A stretch of DNA of 45,751 nucleotides from Crocinitomicaceae bacterium (GTDB lineage: Bacteria > Bacteroidota > Bacteroidia > Flavobacteriales_D > Crocinitomicaceae). The DNA lies in assembly GCA_029251865.1 (NCBI GenBank), contig JAQXCN010000083.1:1-45751 (forward strand), written 5' to 3'. Every line of letters starts with the position of its first letter. The first letter of the stretch is position 1. The notes under the pieces were generated by a model that was given only the letters and a program-made list of their open reading frames with translations, searched no databases and was not told the origin of the DNA. Below, piece by piece: positions 17,307 through 25,076 of this stretch. The translations under genes were made by a program, and so were the position numbers.

Positions 17307-17843
17307 ATGAACAAAGTGCTTTTTTTATTGGTCCTTGTCACTTTTTCTTGTTCTGATTTAGAAAAAGAAGCACACCTTGGTACAATTAAAACACTTGAAT
17401 CTGCACTTTTAACGACCAGGGAAACATTTGAAACTATCAAGGTTGATTCATTGTTTGAAATGCAACAACGCACGAGTGATTTAGAAAGAAGTCTAAAACA
17501 AAATTACCATTCTGATACTGTGAATTTAGCTTTCGGTCGAAGGGTGGATAATTATAAAAGAATGAGAAGAATGCTAGTTCCTTTAGGAAACGTGGGCACC
17601 AAATTGAGTAATGCTATTACAGAGGAGGCTACGCAGCTCCAGCTCTTGTTTCAGGATGTAGAGAATGGCTTTGGTGCACGAGATAAGTATGATGAATATA
17701 TTTTACTTGAAACTAAAAAGTGTGGTCAAATAAAATTACTTCTGGAGGATTATCAAAAAACAAAAACGGAGGCTTTTGATATATATAATAACGAGCATAA
17801 GTTTCTCGTTTCTTTTGTCGAACAAATCATGTCAATAGAGTGA
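17307..17843 (+). CDS. Small coiled-coil lipoprotein of unknown function
   Basis: I start this at the ATG at 17307, giving 178 residues. A longer frame from 17211 would lie inside serS and bury the signal sequence. The N-terminus is a lipoprotein signal with Cys15 in VTFSC. The rest is predicted helical, charged and without recognisable domain; the spacing of hydrophobic residues suggests coiled coil. Its TGA stop overlaps the GTG start of the following TPR gene (GTGA), so the two are translationally coupled and probably functional partners. I do not recognise the family. Confidence 0.75.
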   Translation: MNKVLFLLVLVTFSCSDLEKEAHLGTIKTLESALLTTRETFETIKVDSLFEMQQRTSDLERSLKQNYHSDTVNLAFGRRVDNYKRMRRMLVPLGNVGTKLSNAITEEATQLQLLFQDVENGFGARDKYDEYILLETKKCGQIKLLLEDYQKTKTEAFDIYNNEHKFLVSFVEQIMSIE

Positions 17844-19672
17844 GGCTTCATTTCATTATCGTTTTTTTACTTGTTCTTGGGCCATGTTTTGCACAGGTTG
17901 ATTCAGATATTAAACTCGCTGAACATTATTACGCTCAGGGGGAGTTCGAGAAGGCGAGAGCATATTATGAGTCGCTTTACAATGCAAACCCTAGTAAGAT
18001 TTATTTGAGTAGATTGGTGAATTGTCTAGAAGCAGAAGGGGATGAAAAACAAGCGGAAAGAGTACTAAAAAAAGCATCATCTAAGTCCCCATCCGACTTA
18101 GATCTAAAACTTTTATTAGCCACCTTCTACGAAAAGCACAAGCTAGAAGGGAAAGCAAAGAAGATATATGACAATTTGCTCTCGGATTATATAGTGAACA
18201 CCTCTAAAGCAATAGCTCTCTTTAATGCATTTCTTGCCCAATCGAAAACAGATTATGCGGAGCGTGTACTTGAAATAGCAAAAAAGAAGTTTAAAAATTA
18301 CCCCTTCAATTTTCAGGAGGCAGATTTGTTTGCGCAAACCAATCGAAACCCTGAAATGATAACTGCTTATTTAAGCCTTTTAGAAAAACATCAGTACTAT
18401 GACAAAGCAGTTAAAAAGGCTCTTTTACGTAGGTTAGACCTTAGCACAGAACAAACTTCTGATTTCAAACGGTTAAAGCAATCTTTATTCGTTAGGGCGC
18501 AAAAGGCAAGTGCAGATGTAGTTTTCGCTGAGCTTTTGATTTGGATGTACATGCAGGTAGATAATTTTGCAGGCGTTTATGCTCAAGTTGTATCTGTAGA
18601 CATCAGGTCAAAAGCAAACGGTATGCGCTTATACTCGTTTGCGATTACTTGTACAGAAAACAAAGACTACTCCACTGCTTTGCGGGCATTTCAGGAAACG
18701 AGAGATATGACATCAGATCAAGACCTTAAATTTCGGTGCTTAAAAGGTATTCTGCATGTAGGTTATATACAAATCACGGCTTTAAAAAAGTATACTGATG
18801 ATGAGCTTGATGCAGTATTAGAAAATTATAAGTTGGCATTAGAATCAACGGGTCGCATTACTTCTCGTACAGTACAAGTTCTGAAAGAATATGCAGAGCT
18901 TCTCGCTTTTTATGCAGCTGAAAAAGACCTTGCGTTATCCCTGATAAACGAAGCCATTTCTTCCCCTTCATTGACAGCGATAATGAAATCTGAACTAAAA
19001 ATGCTTCAAGCGGATATCGAATTGCTTAAAGGGAACGTTTGGGAAGCCTCACTTCTGTACATGCAAATAAGTGAGGACTTTAATTTCGAAACAATAGGAA
19101 ATCGGGCGAAATTTAAAAGTGCACGTATCTTTTATTACGAAGGGGAGTTTGATTTCGCCCAGTCGCAGTTAGATGTATTAAAGCAATCCACTTCAAAACT
19201 GTTGGCTAATGATGCTTTGGATTTATCAATTATGATCACCGATAATTATGGCCTTGATTCTAATTACATAGCTATGGCATGGTTTTCAAAGGCGGACTTA
19301 TTTATAGAGCAGCTTCAGTTTTCAAAAGCTTTCGAATTATTTGATAGTATTCGTGAGAATTATCCTTTTCACTCCTTAGCAGATGAAATTCTTTTTAAAC
19401 GGGCCCGCGCAATGGAGCTTCAGGGGGATTGGAGTTTGGCGTTAGGCTATTACGATGACATTATTAAGTTTCACGGCGACGACATTCTTGCGGACAACGC
19501 CATATTTAAATCTGCGGAATTATTTGAAGCAAAACTCAATGATAAAGAGGCTGCGCTAGTCCGTTACAAACAACTTCTTTTAAAGCACCCAGGAAGTTTG
19601 TATGCACATGAAACTAGAAAACGCATAAGATTACTTAGGGGTGAAAAACTGGAAAAAGAAGAGGCGTTTTAG
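17840..19672 (+). CDS. Exported TPR-repeat protein
   Basis: A 610-residue protein with a cleavable signal peptide (about residues 1-18, ending CFAQ) and TPR-like helical repeats throughout, including a C-terminal block (about 490-600) resembling the tol-pal/BamD-type arrangement of TPRs (LADEILFKRARAMELQGDW). The start is GTG at 17840, overlapping the stop of the small lipoprotein gene by 4 bases; this start places the signal peptide exactly at the N-terminus. It is likely periplasmic and acts as a scaffold. Its stop is 3 bases from that of the convergent acyl-CoA dehydrogenase gene. Precise function unknown. Confidence 0.84.
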   Translation: MRLHFIIVFLLVLGPCFAQVDSDIKLAEHYYAQGEFEKARAYYESLYNANPSKIYLSRLVNCLEAEGDEKQAERVLKKASSKSPSDLDLKLLLATFYEKHKLEGKAKKIYDNLLSDYIVNTSKAIALFNAFLAQSKTDYAERVLEIAKKKFKNYPFNFQEADLFAQTNRNPEMITAYLSLLEKHQYYDKAVKKALLRRLDLSTEQTSDFKRLKQSLFVRAQKASADVVFAELLIWMYMQVDNFAGVYAQVVSVDIRSKANGMRLYSFAITCTENKDYSTALRAFQETRDMTSDQDLKFRCLKGILHVGYIQITALKKYTDDELDAVLENYKLALESTGRITSRTVQVLKEYAELLAFYAAEKDLALSLINEAISSPSLTAIMKSELKMLQADIELLKGNVWEASLLYMQISEDFNFETIGNRAKFKSARIFYYEGEFDFAQSQLDVLKQSTSKLLANDALDLSIMITDNYGLDSNYIAMAWFSKADLFIEQLQFSKAFELFDSIRENYPFHSLADEILFKRARAMELQGDWSLALGYYDDIIKFHGDDILADNAIFKSAELFEAKLNDKEAALVRYKQLLLKHPGSLYAHETRKRIRLLRGEKLEKEEAF

Positions 19673-19675
19673 TCC

Positions 19676-20869
19676 TTATTTTGGCATATCTCGGGTGAAA
19701 GAAGGAATACCAGTAATATCCATTCCTGTAATTAACAAGTGAATATCGTGCGTCCCTTCGTAAGTAACCACAGATTCTAGATTAGCCATATGTCTCATCA
19801 TAGAATACTCGCTCGTTATACCCATTCCCCCGTGAATCTGTCTTGCTTCTCTTGCGATATTCAATGCGATTTCGACATTGTTTCTTTTTGCCATTGAAAT
19901 TTGACTTGAGGTGGCTTTTCCTTCATTTCTAAGCTGCCCTAAACGGAAGGTAAGTAATTGTGCTTTTGTGATTTCCGTAATCATTTCCGCAAGCTTTTTT
20001 TGAATCAATTGAAAACTACCAATAGGCACGTCGAATTGGGTTCTTTCCTTTGAATACCTCAAGGCTTGATCATAACAGTCCATTGCTGCGCCAAGCGCAC
20101 CCCAAGCAATACCATATCGTGCTGAATCTAGACAACTTAAAGGCGCTCCTAAACCAGAACGACCAGGTAGAATATTTGTCTTAGGAATACGAACGTTATC
20201 AAAAATAAGTTCTCCGGTAGAAGAGGCTCGAAGAGAAAGTTTTCCGTGCATTTCAGGAGTCGTAAACCCTTCCATCCCTCTTTCAACAATAACACCATGG
20301 ATTCTTCCCGCTTCGCTTTTTGCCCAAACAACAGCGACATCAGCAAAAGGTGAATTAGATATCCACATTTTAGCACCATTCAAAATAATATCGTCACCAT
20401 CCTCTTTGAAGTTTGTAGTCATTCCGCCGGGGTTGGAACCATGATCAGGCTCTGTTAAACCAAAACAGCCCAGCATTTCGCCAGAAGCCAATTTTGGAAG
20501 GAACTTGTTTTTGTGCTCCTCGCTGCCGTACTTCCAAATAGGATACATAACAAGTGAAGACTGAACAGAGGCAGTTGAACGTAAGCCAGAGTCACAACGC
20601 TCTAGTTCCTGCATAATAATGCCGTATGAAATTTGATCTAGACCCGGACCGCCATACTCTTCAGGTATGTATGGGCCAAAAGCACCAATCTCCCCAAGCC
20701 CGGGAACCAGATGCTTCGGAAACACGGCTTTTTCATAACAATCATCGATTATTGGAGAAACTTCTTTTTTAACCCAAGCACGAGCTGCATCGCGCACGAG
20801 CTTGTGCTCATCGGTATAGAGTTCATCTAAATCATAATAATCTGGGTGTACATACTGATCCGTTTTCAT
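19676..20869 (-). CDS. Acyl-CoA dehydrogenase, glutaryl-CoA dehydrogenase type
   Basis: A 397-residue FAD-dependent acyl-CoA dehydrogenase. Flavin-binding and substrate segments are clear: GCFGLTEPDHGSNPGG, WISNSPFADVAVVWAK, and ARQIHGGMGIT. The predicted catalytic base is Glu371 in TYEGTHDIH, at the position used by glutaryl-CoA dehydrogenases, and STASVQSSLVMYPI near residue 97 is also typical of that subgroup. Glutaryl-CoA dehydrogenase oxidises and decarboxylates glutaryl-CoA to crotonyl-CoA in lysine and tryptophan breakdown. The subgroup call rests on sequence likeness; substrate is inferred. It stands alone, divergent from the DUF4271 gene, and is cytoplasmic. Confidence 0.9.
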   Translation of the reverse strand: MKTDQYVHPDYYDLDELYTDEHKLVRDAARAWVKKEVSPIIDDCYEKAVFPKHLVPGLGEIGAFGPYIPEEYGGPGLDQISYGIIMQELERCDSGLRSTASVQSSLVMYPIWKYGSEEHKNKFLPKLASGEMLGCFGLTEPDHGSNPGGMTTNFKEDGDDIILNGAKMWISNSPFADVAVVWAKSEAGRIHGVIVERGMEGFTTPEMHGKLSLRASSTGELIFDNVRIPKTNILPGRSGLGAPLSCLDSARYGIAWGALGAAMDCYDQALRYSKERTQFDVPIGSFQLIQKKLAEMITEITKAQLLTFRLGQLRNEGKATSSQISMAKRNNVEIALNIAREARQIHGGMGITSEYSMMRHMANLESVVTYEGTHDIHLLITGMDITGIPSFTRDMPK

Positions 20870-20891
20870 GTCTTTATGTTTTTTAACAGTG

Positions 20892-20899
20892 CAAAATTA
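20892..20899 (-). promoter_or_regulatory. Candidate -7 promoter box (TAATTTTG) for the acyl-CoA dehydrogenase gene
   Basis: An exact TAnnTTTG match on the minus strand, ending 22 bases upstream of the ATG at 20869. The spacing gives a short leader, as expected. No clear -33 TTG is seen. Confidence 0.45.
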
Positions 20900-20934
20900 A
20901 CAATTATCTAAGGGCTTTCTTCTTATTTTCTATT

Positions 20935-20942
20935 TAATTTTG
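20935..20942 (+). promoter_or_regulatory. Candidate -7 promoter box (TAATTTTG) for the DUF4271-hemD operon
   Basis: An exact TAnnTTTG match ending 10 bases before the ATG at 20953, with the same octamer as the box driving the divergent gene. The predicted leader is only a few bases long. No clear -33 TTG is seen. Confidence 0.45.
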
Positions 20943-20952
20943 GAGCCAACAC

Positions 20953-21630
20953 ATGCACTATTTTCAACCTTTCTTTTTAGCACTTGAGCTCTTTCCAAGA
21001 GAAGTTGTTGTCAAAAACACCTTGCTGGCACTTGTTTTAGTTTGTTTTGGTTTTGTAGGCCTTTCAAGATTAAGTTGTCCAAATTTATTTTCAATTGTTT
21101 ATCGTAATTACTTTTCAAACAAGGTTTATGATTCCACTTTAAACGATTCAGAAAAAATATCTCCCTTTGCTAACGCGTTACTTGTTATGAATTTAATCAT
21201 AACTCTAAACGTTTGTTTAGTGTCTTTGGTTCATTCTACTTTAGAAGCCGAAATGTTAATGCGCATTACATTCGGTATATCTGTGATGTATTTGCTTTTT
21301 TCTTTTGTTAGCCCAAAATTAGTTGCCGTTCTTTTTGATGATAAACTCTTTGGTAAAACACTTGGAATGTATACGCAACAGGTATTTAATTTATCAGGCT
21401 TATTGTTACTTATTTTGGCATTATTGGCCTTATTGAATGATGCCTACAAAGAGCTTATACAATTCTTCGTTTACTTTGTGATTTTTTCATTGCCTTTCGT
21501 GAAGTCAATTAAGGGCATTCGGTATGCTAAAGTAAATAATTACAGGTGGTTATATATAATTTTGTATCTTTGCACTCTCGAAATAATGCCTGTGCTTTTG
21601 TTAGGTCGTTATTTCGTTGGTAAAATATGA
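20953..21630 (+). CDS. DUF4271 integral membrane protein
   Basis: A 225-residue protein with about six hydrophobic segments (starting near residues 22, 73, 95, 140, 170 and 200) and no soluble domain. From my knowledge of flavobacterial genomes it matches the DUF4271 family, which is commonly found directly upstream of uroporphyrinogen-III synthase, as it is here. The function is unknown; the genomic pairing hints at a role near haem/tetrapyrrole synthesis or simply shared regulation. The hemD gene follows after 29 bases on the same strand. Confidence 0.8.
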   Translation: MHYFQPFFLALELFPREVVVKNTLLALVLVCFGFVGLSRLSCPNLFSIVYRNYFSNKVYDSTLNDSEKISPFANALLVMNLIITLNVCLVSLVHSTLEAEMLMRITFGISVMYLLFSFVSPKLVAVLFDDKLFGKTLGMYTQQVFNLSGLLLLILALLALLNDAYKELIQFFVYFVIFSLPFVKSIKGIRYAKVNNYRWLYIILYLCTLEIMPVLLLGRYFVGKI

Positions 21631-21659
21631 TTATTTAACCCCCGAATAAAATATCCGTT

Positions 21660-22403
21660 TTGGCCATAAAAACAATCCTTGTCTCACAACCAAAGCCAGA
21701 GAATGATCGCTCACCATATTTTGATATGGCTGAGAAACACGGTCTCAAAATTGATTTCCGCCCTTTTATTAAGGTAGAAGGTGTTAATGCGGGAGAATTT
21801 AGAAACCAGCGCATCAATCTAGCAGACTACTCGGCTGTATTATTAACTTCAAAAGTTGCGGCAGATCATTTTTTCCGAATTGCTGAGGAAACACGATTTG
21901 AAGTTCCCGATAGTATGAAGTACTTCTGCATTTCTGAAGCTGTGGCGCTTTATCTTCAAAAATACGTTGCATACCGAAAAAGGAAAATATTTTTTGGAAA
22001 GCAAAGGATTCATGACTTAATAGATGTTTTGAAAAAACACAAGTCGGAGAAAATACTTTTGCCCTGTACAGATATTCTTAGGGATGTTATCCCAAATACC
22101 CTAACAGAAAACAATATTAAGTTTAATAAAGCAGTACTGTATAGAACGGTTGCTGCAGATTTATCTGACCTTGAAAATGTTTTCTATGATATTCTAGTGT
22201 TTTTCAGCCCGGGAGGAATAGAATCGCTATTTAAAAACTTCCCCGACTTTAAGCAGAACAAAACCCTCATTGCTGCATTTGGCGCGACAACTGCTACTGC
22301 CGCAATAAAGAATGGTCTTGAGCCTAATATTCGCGCACCACATCCAAAGGCGCCTTCCATGGTTGGTGCAATTGAGCATTTTATAAAGAGTATCGAAAAG
22401 TAA
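21660..22403 (+). CDS. hemD: Uroporphyrinogen-III synthase
   Basis: A 247-residue cytoplasmic enzyme that closes and inverts ring D of hydroxymethylbilane to give uroporphyrinogen III, the common tetrapyrrole precursor. HemD proteins are poorly conserved, but KTILVSQPKPEND at the N-terminus, the central LPCTDILRDVIPNTL, VFFSPGGIESLF, and the C-terminal APHPKAPSMVGAIEHF fit the flavobacterial version. The start is TTG at 21660: the frame has a stop at 21636 and no ATG or GTG in between, and the first beta-strand begins right after the TTG codon. It is cotranscribed with DUF4271. Confidence 0.87.
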   Translation: MAIKTILVSQPKPENDRSPYFDMAEKHGLKIDFRPFIKVEGVNAGEFRNQRINLADYSAVLLTSKVAADHFFRIAEETRFEVPDSMKYFCISEAVALYLQKYVAYRKRKIFFGKQRIHDLIDVLKKHKSEKILLPCTDILRDVIPNTLTENNIKFNKAVLYRTVAADLSDLENVFYDILVFFSPGGIESLFKNFPDFKQNKTLIAAFGATTATAAIKNGLEPNIRAPHPKAPSMVGAIEHFIKSIEK

Positions 22404-22593
22404 TCGATTCTATAAGAGCTCTTCAAGTTTTCAGTCTAAAGATTTATCAAGTTTAAAAAACGATCTTGTTTTATTGAAAACCCTTATTTAGTTATAAGCT
22501 TTTAGGTTACTACGAGGCAAAAGTCACAAAAAGGCATAATATATCTGCGTTCAGAATAGAGCGTAAACATTTCGTATTTCCATATTAAAGTCT

Positions 22594-22601
22594 TAAGTTT
22601 A
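22594..22601 (+). promoter_or_regulatory. Possible -7 promoter box (TAAGTTTA) for the thioredoxin-like T9SS gene
   Basis: Seven of eight positions match TAnnTTTG; the box ends 23 bases before the ATG at 22625. A TTTCG element 19 bases upstream could serve as a -33 element. The 221-base gap between hemD and this gene otherwise shows only AT-rich sequence with no gene. Confidence 0.3.
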
Positions 22602-22624
22602 CATCACTAAAAAAAATCAAAAAC

Positions 22625-24136
22625 ATGAAAAAACTTTTACTTTCAGCATTGGTTTGTTCGGCTATGTTTGCCAACAATACTTATGCGCAACTTGCTGACG
22701 GAAGCGTTGCTCCAGACTTTACCGTTCAAGACATTAATGGAGAGACACACAACCTTTATTCTTATTTAGATGCGGGTTATTCAGTCGTAATGGACGTAAG
22801 TGCTACATGGTGTGGACCATGTTGGGGTTACCACCAAACAATGGCACTAGAAGACTTATACGTAAATCATGGTCCAGCAGGATATCCAGGTGTTTCTGCA
22901 AACACGACTGATGACGTTATGGTTTTATGGGTTGAAGGTGACCAAAGTACGACACAGGCCGACCTAGAGGGTACAGGAACAAACACACAGGGTAACTGGT
23001 TAGCAAACACTGCTTTTCCTATTATCGATGATGCTTCTTTAAATGGCCCTTATGCAATTGCATTTTTCCCAACGATTTACACAATCTGTCCTAACCGAAG
23101 CATAACAGTTTCAGGTCAAATTGATGCAAACGCGCACTATGCTGGTATCGGAAACTGTCCACAGCAAGCGGAAGGTACTGACGCAGGAATCATCGGGTAC
23201 AATGGTGATGTTGGTCTTTGTGGCGCTGGAGATGTTCCAGTAACTGTAGATATTCAGAACATGGGTACAGACGCGTTAACGTCTGCTGAAGTTCTAATTT
23301 ATGACGGTGCTTCGTTATTATCAACAACACCGTGGTCAGGTAACCTAGAAACTTGGGGTTCTGAAACTGTTGATTGTGGTATTGTTTCTGTTACAGGCGC
23401 AACTACACTTGATATTGTTGTAGCTGCATCAAATGACGGTGTTGCATCAAATGATGAAACTCAGAAAGTAATTAGTGTTGCTCCACTTTCTAGCTTAGAG
23501 GTGACGGTGAATGTATTTACTGACTTCTATGCAGTTGAAACTTCTTGGGCAATTAAAAACTCATCGGGTGCTACTGTAGCATCTGCAGGTCCATACACGG
23601 AAGGAACTGAGGACAACTTTGGTGGCGGTGGTCCAGACGCGAACACGACAATGACGCATCAAGTTTCTTTACCAGCAGGTGAAGATTGTTACTCTTTTGA
23701 ATTGTATGATTCATATGGTGACGGTATGCAATATGGAGACGCTACAAGTCCAAATGGTGAATTTGGATTTGAAATCGTATCTAACGGCGTAACGATTACA
23801 AGTGTTTCTGTTGGAGACTTTGGTGAGGCTTCTTCTTCTGATGCTGTATTGAGAACAGATGCAAGTTCAGGTATAGCTGACTTAGATGTTGCAAACATCA
23901 ACGTTTACCCTAACCCAGCTACAGATTTAGTTAACATCTCAATGGAGAATATCTCTGCTGATGCGATGGTTTCTATTATGGATCTTCAAGGTAGAGTTCT
24001 TGCGACACAAGTTGCTTCGAGCAATAGTGGAACGCAAATCATTACTTTCGCTACTGAAGGTTTTGCAAAAGGAACATATGTTGTTAATGTTAATGTTAAC
24101 GGAATGACATCAAATACAAACGTTGTAATCAAGTAA
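22625..24136 (+). CDS. Secreted thioredoxin-fold protein with T9SS type A sorting domain
   Basis: A 503-residue exported protein. Signal peptide at residues 1-22 (ending TYAQ); thioredoxin/TlpA-like domain about 25-170 with the redox motif WCGPC at 62-66 and a cis-Pro loop FFPTIY; a CARDB-like beta domain about 180-290 containing two Cys (LCGAG and VDCGI); a beta-sandwich about 295-410 with the YDSYGDGM motif often seen in Bacteroidota secreted proteins; and a T9SS type A domain from about 420 (NVYPNPATDLVNI to the end). T9SS cargo are released or attached to the cell surface, so this would place a disulfide-active domain outside the cell. It is monocistronic, with a strong terminator 20 bases after its stop. 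Confidence 0.9.
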   Translation: MKKLLLSALVCSAMFANNTYAQLADGSVAPDFTVQDINGETHNLYSYLDAGYSVVMDVSATWCGPCWGYHQTMALEDLYVNHGPAGYPGVSANTTDDVMVLWVEGDQSTTQADLEGTGTNTQGNWLANTAFPIIDDASLNGPYAIAFFPTIYTICPNRSITVSGQIDANAHYAGIGNCPQQAEGTDAGIIGYNGDVGLCGAGDVPVTVDIQNMGTDALTSAEVLIYDGASLLSTTPWSGNLETWGSETVDCGIVSVTGATTLDIVVAASNDGVASNDETQKVISVAPLSSLEVTVNVFTDFYAVETSWAIKNSSGATVASAGPYTEGTEDNFGGGGPDANTTMTHQVSLPAGEDCYSFELYDSYGDGMQYGDATSPNGEFGFEIVSNGVTITSVSVGDFGEASSSDAVLRTDASSGIADLDVANINVYPNPATDLVNISMENISADAMVSIMDLQGRVLATQVASSNSGTQIITFATEGFAKGTYVVNVNVNGMTSNTNVVIK

Positions 24137-24156
24137 TTACAACCGGATAAAGATTA

Positions 24157-24179
24157 GGGCGCTTCGGCGCCCTTTTTTT
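24157..24179 (+). terminator. Rho-independent terminator with UUCG tetraloop
   Basis: GGGCGC (24157-24162), loop TTCG, then GCGCCC (24167-24172) followed by seven T. The C(UUCG)G tetraloop makes the hairpin exceptionally stable. It ends the transcript of the thioredoxin-like T9SS gene 20 bases after the stop. Confidence 0.95.
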
Positions 24180-24221
24180 ATGCCCCATTTTTTTTAATTG
24201 CTTTTGTTACATTTTGTTAAT

Positions 24222-24242
24222 TAGGACAATTCTATTGTCCTA
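24222..24242. promoter_or_regulatory. Perfect 9-bp inverted repeat (candidate operator) upstream of the LolA-like gene
   Basis: The arms TAGGACAAT and ATTGTCCTA are perfectly complementary with a 3-base spacer TCT. The right arm contains a TTG (24235-24237) placed 20 bases before TATATTGC (24258-24265), a near match to the Bacteroidota -7 box, so the palindrome would cover the -33 region of the promoter for 24296-28106. Both symmetry and position suit a repressor or activator site. Confidence 0.55.
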
Positions 24243-24257
24243 TACGCCTCAAAGCCC

Positions 24258-24265
24258 TATATTGC
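24258..24265 (+). promoter_or_regulatory. Possible -7 promoter box (TATATTGC) for the LolA-like gene
   Basis: A partial match to TAnnTTTG, 20 bases downstream of a TTG at 24235-24237, which is the expected spacing for a -33 element. The box ends 30 bases before the ATG at 24296. Confidence 0.35.
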
Positions 24266-24295
24266 GAAAAATTTTAAAAACATTAAATCACAAAA

Positions 24296-25048
24296 ATGCG
24301 AAACAACCAGATCTTTTTAATGGCCATTTTTCTTTTGGTCGCACAATTCACTTTTGCGCAAACCAAAGAAGAAATTATTGCGAATTATATTGAGAATACG
24401 GGTGGAGCCGAAGCATGGAATAATCTTAAAGGACTCAAAATGACGGCAAAAGTAAGTCAAGGAGGAATGGAAATCCCTATAGAGATGGTTCAGTTAAAAG
24501 ACGGTAGACAAATGACTGTTGTGAGTTTTCAAGGCAAAGAGATTAAGCAAGGTGTTTTTGATGGAACGCGATTGTGGTCACATAACTTTATGACAATGGA
24601 GGCAGAAGAAAGCGATGCAGAGGCAACGGCTAACTTTAAGTTAGAGGCAAATGACTTTCCAAATCCATTTTTAGACTACGAAAAGAAAGGATATACAGTG
24701 GAGTTGATTGGAAAAGAAACCATTCAAGGTGCTGAAACATTTAAAATCAAATTGGTTCAAGAACCGAAAATGGTTGATGGACAAAAAGAAGAATCTGTTT
24801 CTTACTACTTTTTTGATACGGAAAATTTTGTACCCATTGCGATGCAGAGTGAAATTCAGTCTGGTCCAGGAAAAGGTATAATTTCAGAAGTTTCTTTTAG
24901 TGATTATCAAGAGGTTGAAGGGCTCTATTTCCCATTTTCAATGTCTCAAGGTGAAAAAGACAAACCAGGTCAACCGATTACTTTTACTAAAATTGAGGTA
25001 AACCCTGAGTTTGTGGATGCGGATTTTGCGTTTCCAGCGAAAAAATAA
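24296..25048 (+). CDS. LolA-like periplasmic protein (outer-membrane lipoprotein-sorting family)
   Basis: A 250-residue exported protein with signal peptide (about 1-21, ending FAQ) and a single LolA/LppX-type domain: an N-terminal helix (IIANYIENTGGAEAWNNLK) followed by antiparallel strands with the typical pattern for a half-open beta-barrel that binds acyl chains. Bacteroidota carry many paralogues annotated as outer-membrane lipoprotein-sorting proteins, and most are not proven LolA. It is followed after 28 bases by the BNR-repeat gene, so both are probably cotranscribed from the promoter near the palindrome at 24222-24242. Cargo unknown. Confidence 0.8.
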   Translation: MRNNQIFLMAIFLLVAQFTFAQTKEEIIANYIENTGGAEAWNNLKGLKMTAKVSQGGMEIPIEMVQLKDGRQMTVVSFQGKEIKQGVFDGTRLWSHNFMTMEAEESDAEATANFKLEANDFPNPFLDYEKKGYTVELIGKETIQGAETFKIKLVQEPKMVDGQKEESVSYYFFDTENFVPIAMQSEIQSGPGKGIISEVSFSDYQEVEGLYFPFSMSQGEKDKPGQPITFTKIEVNPEFVDADFAFPAKK

Positions 25049-25076
25049 CTTACCGAACTTATATTAAATCTATCTG

